A stretch of 57,419 nucleotides of DNA from Lachnospiraceae bacterium (GTDB lineage: Bacteria; Bacillota; Clostridia; Lachnospirales; Lachnospiraceae), in contig CAAEMZ010000052.1 in the NCBI GenBank assembly GCA_900757195.1, positions 1 to 57,419 on the forward strand, given 5' to 3'. A model generated the notes under the pieces. The model did not search any database and had not been told where the DNA came from. It saw nothing but the letters and a program-made list of their open reading frames with translations. Shown one piece after another: positions 51,410-57,419 of the stretch. A program made the position numbers and the translations under genes. Each line of letters opens with the position of its first letter. Position 1 is the stretch's first letter.

Positions 51410-51894
51410 CAAAAGATGAGATTAAAGAACAATATTCCATGCGGGACATTGTTGAACAGTATGGCTTCCATCCAAACCGGGCCGGATTCATTTCCTGCCC
51501 GTTCCACTCCGGAGACCGGACGCCATCTATGAAGATTTATAAAAAAGACTTCCACTGTCATGCCTGCGGAGCCAATGGGGATATATTTGATTTTGTGATG
51601 TGGATGGATGGTCTGACTTTTAAGGAAGCCTTCCAAAGCCTTGGCGGTGTTTATGAGAAACCATCCTTTTCCAGTGCATTGTCCATATATCAGGCAAAAA
51701 AGCGCCGGGAAATGAAACGTAAGATTAAACAACGGGAAGAACGGGCAAAGGAACTGAATCAGATACTCATATCGATTTACAGAAAGTATCTGGAGAGGTT
51801 TCCACCGCTCAGTGACGGATGGTGTGATTGCTATAACCGGCTGCAGATGGAACTATACAGACATTCACAGATAAATGGGGTAGAAGGCAGGTGA
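51406..51894 (+). CDS. CHC2 zinc-finger primase fragment protein
   Basis: 162 residues. Residues ~10-75 are a DnaG-type CHC2 zinc finger (CPFHSGDRTPSMKI, then CHACGANGDIFDFV). The remainder is a charged helical tail. The TOPRIM catalytic domain of primases is missing, so this must supply only template recognition, perhaps in a complex with the downstream DUF927 protein. It overlaps the nuclease gene by 4 bp. Confidence 0.87.
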   Translation: MTKDEIKEQYSMRDIVEQYGFHPNRAGFISCPFHSGDRTPSMKIYKKDFHCHACGANGDIFDFVMWMDGLTFKEAFQSLGGVYEKPSFSSALSIYQAKKRREMKRKIKQREERAKELNQILISIYRKYLERFPPLSDGWCDCYNRLQMELYRHSQINGVEGR

Positions 51895-51898
51895 TCGT

Positions 51899-53776
51899 GT
51901 GGTCCCATTAAACGAATTGACAGCAGAAACAATCCTGTCCCAGAAGCTGATCGCAGAGGTATTCGATCAGGAGGACGAGCTTTACCGGGCAGAGCTTTTG
52001 GCATCTTTAGGATTGCGCGCTGCTAAATTAAAAGTAAAAACAGAATTCCGGGAGATGGTCGCCACTTTCCGCCGTGTTGAAAAAGAAATGAAGAAACAGG
52101 AAAAAAAGAACCGTCCGCCGACACTGGTGGAGAACTGGACAAACTTCACTGGGCCTTACGATAACATGATCTGTAAGGGCTGGATAGCCTCGGATAACGG
52201 CATTACTACAACGAGCAATGGAGTTGGTACTGCGGAATTATTAGCCTGTTATCACCCGATTCTGCCCATTGAACGGCTCAAAAACCTTGAAACCGGCGAG
52301 GAGCAGATTAAATTGGCATACCGACGAAACAATGCCTGGAATGAGATCATCGTTCCAAAGACTATGATAACTTCGGCCACAAAGATCGTTGCGCTGTCTG
52401 GCCGGGGAATATCCGTCACCAGTGAAAACGCCAAGTATCTGGTCCGGTATCTGGCAGATGTTGAAAATGCCAATGAGGATTTTATCAATGTCCAATACTC
52501 CAGTTCAAAGCTTGGATGGATCAAAGATAGTTTTATTCCTTATGATACAGAAATTGTCTTTGATGGTGACAGCCGGTTCAGGCAGTTATTTGAAAGTATT
52601 GAGAGAAGTGGCAGTCGTAGTCTTTGGATGGAACATATGAAGAAGCTTCGCCGGCGCGGCCGGATTGAGGTTAAATTCATGCTGGCGGCATCCTTTGCCA
52701 GTGTTCTGATAAGCCTTATTGGAGGCCTTCCATTCATCGTTGACCTTTGGGGAGAAACCGGAGGCGGTAAATCGGTGAGCCTGATGGTGGCTGCATCGGT
52801 CTGGGCAAATCCAGATGAAAGCCGGTATATCGGTGATTTTAAGACAACGGATGTTGCCCTGGAAGCGAAGGCGGACCTTTTAAATCATCTGCCGATGATG
52901 TTGGATGATACAAGCAAAACATCAGATCGTATTCGGAATAACTTCGAAGGTATTGTATATGACCTGTGTTCTGGAAAGGGCAAGAGCCGCTCCAATAAGG
53001 AACTTGGGATTAATCGGGAGAACCGGTGGAAAAACTGTATTCTGACCAATGGAGAGCGTCCTTTAAATTCCTATGTGACTCAGGGCGGCGCCATCAACCG
53101 CATTCTCGAGATTGAATGCGGCGAGAATGCATTCGAGGATCCGCAGGAAACGTTGGAGCTGGTCAAGCGGAATTATGGTTTTGGAGGGAAGCGTTTTGTA
53201 GAGATCGTCAAAGAACTGGGCGTGGATGAAATCCAGGAAATACAGCATGAATTTCAGTCCAGGCTATTCGATGATGAGAAGATGCAGAAGCAGAGCATAT
53301 CCCTTTCCATCGTCCTGACAGCGGATAAAATCGCCACAGATTACCTTTTTAAGGATGGACAGTATATTTCCATGGACGAGGCGAAAGAAGTCCTCGTTGA
53401 CCGGAATGAGCTGTCTGACAATGAGCGGTGCTATCGGTACATACTGGATAAGATCGCAATGAATGGTCAGCGTTTTGACGCCAGCACGAATTGTGAGAAA
53501 TGGGGGATCCTGGAAGATGGATATGCATTTATGTATAACCAGGCCTTTGATGAATTGTGTGCTTCCGGAGGATTTTCCAAGAAATCATTTCTTTCATGGG
53601 CGGTGAAGAAGCGGATCGTGCAGACGGACAACAGAGGAAATCCGACAAAGCAGAAGAAAATCGATGGAAGGAATAACCGCTGCGTCTGCCTAAAGGTCGA
53701 TCAAGATATGGATACCGATGGATTTATGAAGGTTGAAGATACCGGGATGCGGCAGGAAGAACTGCCTTTCCGGTAA
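51899..53776 (+). CDS. DUF927 phage replication helicase/primase-type protein
   Basis: 625 residues. A ~230-residue N-terminal region leads into a DUF927 ATPase core with Walker A WGETGGGKS and Walker B PMMLDDTSK. The C-terminal part includes a winged-helix-like domain. It probably unwinds DNA for phage replication and works with the CHC2 protein encoded just before it. The start is GTG 51899 with AGGCAGGTGA upstream; no ATG is well placed. A repeat-rich non-coding region follows. Confidence 0.85.
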   Translation: MVPLNELTAETILSQKLIAEVFDQEDELYRAELLASLGLRAAKLKVKTEFREMVATFRRVEKEMKKQEKKNRPPTLVENWTNFTGPYDNMICKGWIASDNGITTTSNGVGTAELLACYHPILPIERLKNLETGEEQIKLAYRRNNAWNEIIVPKTMITSATKIVALSGRGISVTSENAKYLVRYLADVENANEDFINVQYSSSKLGWIKDSFIPYDTEIVFDGDSRFRQLFESIERSGSRSLWMEHMKKLRRRGRIEVKFMLAASFASVLISLIGGLPFIVDLWGETGGGKSVSLMVAASVWANPDESRYIGDFKTTDVALEAKADLLNHLPMMLDDTSKTSDRIRNNFEGIVYDLCSGKGKSRSNKELGINRENRWKNCILTNGERPLNSYVTQGGAINRILEIECGENAFEDPQETLELVKRNYGFGGKRFVEIVKELGVDEIQEIQHEFQSRLFDDEKMQKQSISLSIVLTADKIATDYLFKDGQYISMDEAKEVLVDRNELSDNERCYRYILDKIAMNGQRFDASTNCEKWGILEDGYAFMYNQAFDELCASGGFSKKSFLSWAVKKRIVQTDNRGNPTKQKKIDGRNNRCVCLKVDQDMDTDGFMKVEDTGMRQEELPFR

Positions 53777-53952
53777 CAAAGTAACAACGGTAACAACGAC
53801 TTTTTAAGCTATATAGAAAAAATATTTTAAAATTATTCTATATATAATATTTTTTCTCCCATATAAGGTATCAAAAATTCATGTTACTTTTGTTACCATG
53901 CCGAAAAACCCAGTAAAATCAAGGGTTTAGACGGTAACAAAGTTGTGTTACC
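53772..53952. repeat. GTAACA repeat cluster, candidate phage replication origin
   Basis: GTAACAA occurs in direct orientation at 53773, 53781 and 53790, and again within GGTAACAA at 53933. TGTTAC occurs in inverted orientation at 53882, 53891 (TTGTTACC) and 53946. The last pair forms a hairpin GGTAACA / TGTTACC with a 6-base loop. Between the groups lies a very AT-rich stretch with a TATATAGAA / TTCTATATA dyad. Iterons plus an AT-rich unwinding region next to a helicase gene suggest an origin. Confidence 0.5.
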
Positions 53953-53995
53953 CGAAGTATGTTTTTGATACTTTTGCTACTGAAAAGGAGTATTT

Positions 53996-54199
53996 ATGGA
54001 TAAGCAGCGTGTTTTAAGAGATATTAACGCAATTTATGAGAATTGTAAAGAGCATATGAAAGATACGCCGGGGGACTGGCAAAAGGTCTATGACGCATTA
54101 AATAGAGTTTGCGAGAAGTATGGTAATGCACCTTATGTGGTGAAAAGCGCTTTAAAGGCCTATGATGCGCTGGAGCGTTATTGGAGAAGTGCTGCCTAA
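53996..54199 (+). CDS. Small helical phage protein
   Basis: 67 residues, all-helical and charged (DKQRVLRDINAIYENCKEH), with no recognised family. AAGGAG precedes the ATG by 5 bp. It follows the repeat cluster, so its promoter may lie there. Confidence 0.65.
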   Translation: MDKQRVLRDINAIYENCKEHMKDTPGDWQKVYDALNRVCEKYGNAPYVVKSALKAYDALERYWRSAA

Positions 54200-54345
54200 T
54201 TCTGACAATAGCAAGAAAATAATTTTAACCGGTTGAATGAAAAGTGGCCGGGGATTACAGTAAATGTCGTACTTTGAAAATTGAATATTGATGGTTGGAG
54301 AAAAAAGGAATATAATGTACTCATCAAAAGATAAAGGGTAATGAG

Positions 54346-54747
54346 ATGATTTGGAAAATGATAAGATGGATACAATCCGCAATATTTGTGGGAATTTTAC
54401 CATTAGTATTACATTTGTTAATATGCTTGATTTCTAAAAATACAGTAGCTGTTATACTATTGTGTTCTGAATTTTTTTATCTCGATATAGCCATATTGAT
54501 GGATTCACTGATATCCTTAAAAGCAGTGAAGTGCATACCAATGAATGAAGATTATTTAGAAGTGTTTATAATGTCATCGATATTTTTGATTATAATTTCA
54601 TCGGTAATGTACGGGCTTATCATTTATAATACATATGAAAGAGTGATATATGAAGAAGGTATTATATTTGCTATTTCAATAATAATTACTTTTGCGTGTG
54701 TTATCAATGGCTTTTTTGTTAATTATATTAAAATTAAAGAGGGATAA
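54346..54747 (+). CDS. AT-rich four-helix membrane protein
   Basis: 133 residues with four predicted TM helices (about 8-30, 35-55, 70-95, 103-125). No family is recognised. Base composition is far more AT-rich than the flanking phage genes. With the next gene and its terminator it forms a self-contained insertion, as expected of a phage cargo (moron) unit. Possible roles such as exclusion at the membrane are speculation. Confidence 0.68.
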   Translation: MIWKMIRWIQSAIFVGILPLVLHLLICLISKNTVAVILLCSEFFYLDIAILMDSLISLKAVKCIPMNEDYLEVFIMSSIFLIIISSVMYGLIIYNTYERVIYEEGIIFAISIIITFACVINGFFVNYIKIKEG

Positions 54748-54751
54748 CGAT

Positions 54752-55060
54752 ATGAAAGAGATGATATTCATTTGTGGAATAGCAGCATTAATGATTGTTG
54801 TGTGGGAAATAACAGCGTTTATAATATATAAGAAAAAGAAGTCTTATGATAAAGTGATAGATGAAAGATATGAAAAATTTCTTAGTTCAGATGTATTTGT
54901 AAACAATAAAAAATACTTTGATATGAATGACGAAAGGATTATATTGTTGTTGAATGTTATGGATATTAATGATGAGGATGACAGGAATGAAACTTTGAAA
55001 ATTATTGTGGACAAATTTGTAAAGGATGATACAAAGAAAAAAGATAAAATGATAGGATAA
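54752..55060 (+). CDS. AT-rich single-pass membrane protein
   Basis: About 102 residues. One N-terminal TM helix (~5-25) is followed by a charged Lys/Asp/Glu-rich cytosolic tail. It starts at ATG 54752, 4 bp after the preceding membrane gene, so the two are surely co-translated. No family is recognised. The frame is open from 54692 but that would overlap the upstream gene. Confidence 0.65.
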   Translation: MKEMIFICGIAALMIVVWEITAFIIYKKKKSYDKVIDERYEKFLSSDVFVNNKKYFDMNDERIILLLNVMDINDEDDRNETLKIIVDKFVKDDTKKKDKMIG

Positions 55061-55071
55061 TTATTATTTAT

Positions 55072-55107
55072 TACCAACCATCAATATTAACGGTGGTTGG
55101 TATTTTT
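55072..55107 (+). terminator. Rho-independent terminator after the AT-rich gene pair
   Basis: Perfect 9-bp stem TACCAACCA / TGGTTGGTA, 13-base loop, then five T residues. Confidence 0.88.
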
Positions 55108-55257
55108 ATGCCCCAAAAACAAAAAAGCCGAAGCAAAAACTTCGACTTTGAGAGGAGAAAGTATGAATTTATATAAAAAGCTCTGTCACTTGTGACTATA
55201 GGATAACCGGGAACTGTGACAGAATTGTGAGCGAAGATTGAAGAGAGTGTGAAGATT

Positions 55258-55668
55258 ATGAGAGAAATATTATTTAAAGCAAAACGGATAGATAACGGTG
55301 AATGGGTGGAAGGGTATATTATTATATATCCCTCCGGAAAATGCGAAATACATAAAAAATGTATAGAGCCACCAGATATATTGATTAAGTATGATATTGA
55401 TTTTGAAACCATCTGCCAGTATACCGGATTGACTGATAGGAACGACCAAAAGATTTGGGAGAATGACATCTGCATAATTGAAGATGGGACAACGTTTGAT
55501 GACGGAGATGGATACTTTGAGGTTGGATTCGATGAAGATTGTGCCCGATTCACCCTTGATGGAGATGGTTTAACTGTAGATTTTGATAATGTATATTCAA
55601 ATGATACAGAAGTTATGGGGAATATTTTCGACAATCCGCAGTTAATGGAGGTAGCAGAATATGACTGA
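55258..55668 (+). CDS. YopX-family phage protein
   Basis: About 136 residues matching the YopX pattern: REILFKAKRIDNGEWVEGY at the start, ICQYTGLTDRNDQKIWENDI in the middle, and VMGNIFDNPQL at the end. Function is unknown; it is common in Firmicutes phages. ATG 55258 is chosen over GTG 55249 because family members start at MREI. Confidence 0.92.
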   Translation: MREILFKAKRIDNGEWVEGYIIIYPSGKCEIHKKCIEPPDILIKYDIDFETICQYTGLTDRNDQKIWENDICIIEDGTTFDDGDGYFEVGFDEDCARFTLDGDGLTVDFDNVYSNDTEVMGNIFDNPQLMEVAEYD

Positions 55669-55951
55669 TACAGAGAAAATCAAATACATAGCCGATCACT
55701 ACGGATTAAGTAATCAGTCAATGATTGCTGTTGAGGAAATGGCTGAATTAACAAAGTGTATTTCTAAGTGCAAAAGATATCCGGCGATAGATAAACGGGC
55801 CGAGCCTTATATTGAATCTATCCGTGAAGAAGTTGCAGATGTCTTGATTATGATGGAACAGCTCCGGTACCTGCTTGGGCAGGATGAAGTTGACCGGATT
55901 GCGCAGGAGAAGCTTGAACGGCAGATGAAAAGAATTGAGGTGGGAGATTGA
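55661..55951 (+). CDS. MazG-like nucleotide pyrophosphohydrolase
   Basis: 96 residues, all-alpha. The EEMAELTK and EEVADVLIMMEQL helices provide the ExxE/ExxD metal-binding residues of MazG/dUTPase-like NTP pyrophosphohydrolases. It could lower unusual or alarmone nucleotides during infection. It overlaps the YopX gene by 8 bp, and its stop shares a base with the next ATG. Confidence 0.82.
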   Translation: MTDTEKIKYIADHYGLSNQSMIAVEEMAELTKCISKCKRYPAIDKRAEPYIESIREEVADVLIMMEQLRYLLGQDEVDRIAQEKLERQMKRIEVGD

Positions 55952-56334
55952 TGGGACGATTAACACATGAACGAAATAACGGCATAAAGACCGGCTACTG
56001 GTCGCCGGCAAAGAAAGAAGAACTGGTGCAGCGTCTGGCAGCTTATGAGGATACTGGACTGGATCCGGAGCAGATCAGAGAGTTGGACAAGTTATATGCA
56101 GAGTTGTGCGAAGAACTTGCGAAGTATCGCTGGATCCCGGTAACTGAGAGATTGCCGGAAGATGGTACATATCTTTGCACATTAGATGGTGAGCTGATTG
56201 GTGAGGAAGGATCATTTACTGGTATGTGCGGATTTTACAATGGGAAATGGGATGAAGAAGGATGCGTGATTGCCTGGATGCCATTGCCGGAGCCATACAA
56301 AGATGAAATTGTGAGAGGTGACGCAGATGCTTAA
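55951..56334 (+). CDS. DUF551-containing phage protein
   Basis: About 127 residues. The N-terminal part (LVQRLAAYEDTGLDPEQIREL) is a phage helical motif. The C-terminal part (YRWIPVTERLPEDGTYLCTL, ending VIAWMPLPEPY) is a DUF551 domain. Function unknown. The start overlaps the stop of the MazG-like gene by one base. Confidence 0.85.
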   Translation: MGRLTHERNNGIKTGYWSPAKKEELVQRLAAYEDTGLDPEQIRELDKLYAELCEELAKYRWIPVTERLPEDGTYLCTLDGELIGEEGSFTGMCGFYNGKWDEEGCVIAWMPLPEPYKDEIVRGDADA

Positions 56335-56512
56335 CGTAACAATAAAAGATTCCCGGCCGGCAACCGAGTGCGATTCATGTAGTGATGAATATAAATCAAA
56401 GCATGGCTGCAGCTTGGGCCGGAGTGCAACAGATATTTCAGCTTGTCAGATAGAACACAGCCACTACCGCTGGCGTAATGGCATCATGAAGCGGTTTTGT
56501 AAGAGGGAGTGA
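56327..56512 (+). CDS. Cysteine-rich small phage protein
   Basis: 61 residues with CDSC and later single cysteines plus a histidine that could bind zinc. Function unknown. It uses GAGAGGTGA with ATG 56327 (an in-frame GTG at 56318 is less well placed) and overlaps the DUF551 gene by 8 bp. Confidence 0.65.
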   Translation: MLNVTIKDSRPATECDSCSDEYKSKHGCSLGRSATDISACQIEHSHYRWRNGIMKRFCKRE

Positions 56513-56518
56513 TTGTTT

Positions 56519-56692
56519 ATGTCAAACAAAGAAACAAGCCTGATTCCGCCGTGTAAGGAATGTCCAGAGCGCACCGTCAACTGTCACGGTACCTGCGAGG
56601 CATATCAGAATTATTCGGATCGGCGAAAAGAAATCAATGCCAGGCGGACTGAGGATTTCAAACTGCGGTACCGGCGGATGGGGAAGAGGTGA
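56519..56692 (+). CDS. Cysteine-rich small phage protein (57 aa)
   Basis: 57 codons from ATG 56519 with AGGGAG 9 bp upstream. The motif CKECPERTVNCHGTC gives four closely spaced cysteines and a histidine, likely a zinc ribbon, and is followed by a basic C-terminal helix. It lies 4 bp before the late-regulator gene, fitting the compact phage operon. Function unknown. Confidence 0.7.
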   Translation: MSNKETSLIPPCKECPERTVNCHGTCEAYQNYSDRRKEINARRTEDFKLRYRRMGKR

Positions 56693-56696
56693 GAGG

Positions 56697-57161
56697 ATGG
56701 ACAAGAGCGTCTTGGCCGAATGCAGCGCTATGAAAGAAGAGATTAAAGATATCAGACGAAGGATAGAAAAAGACCGGAAGGAACTGGACCGGCTGAACCG
56801 AATGGTCGTATCAGATTCGGTTGCCTGCGGGAAAAAGGGTAAGAAGCCTTTACGGACTGTTAAGATTCAGGGACGGCCGGAGACGATGATCCGAAGGAAA
56901 GAGGCGGCATTGAAACGGAATATTGCCAGACTAGAGCATCTGGAAGTTGAACTGGTTGAGTTGACCGGCCAAGCGGAGGAATTCATTGAGAAAATCGACA
57001 AAAGCGAACTTAGGACAATGTTCCGGCTTTATTACATAGACGATTTAACCTGGGAGATGGTAGCCATGCGAATGAATCATATGTTTCCAAAGCGGCGAAT
57101 ATCCTACACGAAGGATAGCTGCCGGATACGCCATGATAGATTTCTTGAAAAAGTTTCATAA
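56697..57161 (+). CDS. Phage late-gene transcriptional regulator (ArpU/RinA/DUF1492-like)
   Basis: About 154 residues. The N-terminal ~100 residues are a charged coiled coil (MKEEIKDIRRRIEKDRKELDR). The C-terminal ~50 form a sigma-region-4-like HTH (LTWEMVAMRMNHMFPKRRISYTKDS). In Gram-positive phages such proteins switch on the packaging and structural genes. ATG 56697 has GAGAGG directly upstream; the longer frame is rejected. It is followed by the proposed late promoter. Confidence 0.82.
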   Translation: MDKSVLAECSAMKEEIKDIRRRIEKDRKELDRLNRMVVSDSVACGKKGKKPLRTVKIQGRPETMIRRKEAALKRNIARLEHLEVELVELTGQAEEFIEKIDKSELRTMFRLYYIDDLTWEMVAMRMNHMFPKRRISYTKDSCRIRHDRFLEKVS

Positions 57162-57162
57162 A

Positions 57163-57196
57163 TGTTCGCCACTGTTCGCTGAAAATATGTTGTAAT
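57163..57196 (+). promoter_or_regulatory. Candidate activator-dependent late promoter
   Basis: Two direct repeats TGTTCGC (57163-57169 and 57173-57179) exactly 10 bp apart, followed 12 bp later by a -10-like TGTAAT (57191-57196). There is no -35 box, as expected where an activator recruits polymerase. It lies directly after the late-regulator gene. Confidence 0.55.
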
Positions 57197-57246
57197 GTAT
57201 ACATGGTTTTCTGATTATTTTTCATAAGCTACTCCTTAAAATTATT

Positions 57247-57419
57247 TGTAGCATTTCCGCCAGGTGTCAAAGCTTGGCGGAGGATTTGGCTCAGACGGTA
57301 GCGCCGAGGCACTGAAAAGACTGAAGACCGTCACGCCTTACATTATTTGAGAATAAGGCGAACCCGCCGCAGGGGGAACCGATGTATATGAACCTCTCCG
57401 ATTGCAATAACCGGTGCGC
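57247..57419 (+). ncRNA. Structured non-coding segment, possibly a phage RNA
   Basis: No good coding frame with a ribosome binding site is seen. Hairpins include TCCGCCA / TGGCGGA near 57257-57283, GACGGT / ACCGTC near 57295-57332 and CGCCTTA / TAAGGCG near 57335-57361. GCTCAGACGGTAGCGC looks like a tRNA D-arm (A14, G18-G19 and A21 positions kept), but no anticodon arm follows. It may be the 5' part of a larger phage RNA cut by the window end. Confidence 0.3.

Larger units (their letters stand above)
43905..57419. mobile_element. Prophage (temperate tailed phage), left part
   Basis: Begins just after rlmD with an integrase gene pointing toward the host gene. It then shows a leftward lysogeny arm, divergent repressor/Cro promoters, and a rightward early, replication and late-regulator block. 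Terminase, capsid and tail genes would lie beyond the right edge, so the second att site is not visible. Base composition is more AT-rich and more variable than the host part. Confidence 0.92.

Noticed and set aside
57285..57345. Canonical tRNA gene
   Set aside because: A D-arm-like sequence is present, but no anticodon stem, T-arm GTTCRA or matching acceptor strand could be found.

Overview
The window reads as a chromosome segment from a spore-forming, anaerobic Clostridia species, most likely a Lachnospiraceae. Pointers are a Spo0A orthologue, a complete V-type ATPase operon, meso-diaminopimelate dehydrogenase, ferredoxin-dependent 2-oxoacid oxidoreductase, rubrerythrin, tandem GGDEF proteins and Firmicutes-type ribosome binding sites. 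No 16S or taxonomic marker is present, so the family-level call is inference. Almost all genes from 1 to 43904 point rightward. From about 43905 the sequence becomes an incomplete prophage that runs off the right end.

Regions. 1-3786: two diguanylate cyclases, the first cut by the window edge. 3884-8833: an AT-rich island with two small membrane proteins, a 941-residue TIR-STAND-TPR protein resembling NLR-like antiphage sensors, and a translationally coupled Cof-type HAD phosphatase. 8968-12301: a CIRCE-controlled hsp20-dnaJ pair followed by a CorA-type transporter and a methyltransferase. 12376-13245: an APH-family phosphotransferase broken by one in-frame amber codon, then a 500-bp gap with a terminator and a structured repeat. 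13751-22393: nine V-ATPase genes (ntpF-I-K-E-C-G-A-B-D). Subunit K keeps the residues expected of a sodium-binding rotor. 22485-31414: ddh, cysK, bioY-bioB under a likely BirA operator, a purine permease, an M23 peptidase, spo0A and glgA. 31411-38424: an EamA transporter, then a methyltransferase plus five-gene Opp/Nik-type ABC transporter behind a promoter and a two-hairpin leader that looks like a guanidine-II/IV-type riboswitch with a terminator. 38588-42564: a two-subunit fused 2-oxoacid:ferredoxin oxidoreductase and rubrerythrin. 42738-43904: rlmD, whose 3' end adjoins the prophage.

The prophage (about 43905 to beyond 57419) has the usual temperate layout. Leftward: tyrosine integrase, a DUF4352-like lipoprotein, an ImmA-like protease and an XRE repressor. 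Rightward: Cro-like regulator, excisionase, a recombination/replication block (Sak4-like ATPase, SSB-like protein, ERCC4 nuclease, CHC2 zinc-finger primase fragment, DUF927 helicase), small accessory genes and a late regulator followed by a candidate late promoter. Four copies of a 17-bp operator surround the divergent lysogeny promoters. Two cargo-like insertions stand out: a reverse-oriented protein resembling the Abi-alpha (DUF4393) family, and an AT-rich membrane-protein pair with its own terminator. No CRISPR array, rRNA, canonical tRNA or insertion sequence was seen.

The most interesting items are the TIR-STAND/HAD pair, the riboswitch-like leader at 32389-32471, the Abi-alpha-like prophage gene, the GTAACA repeat cluster after the helicase gene (possible phage origin), and the late promoter plus structured RNA at the right edge.
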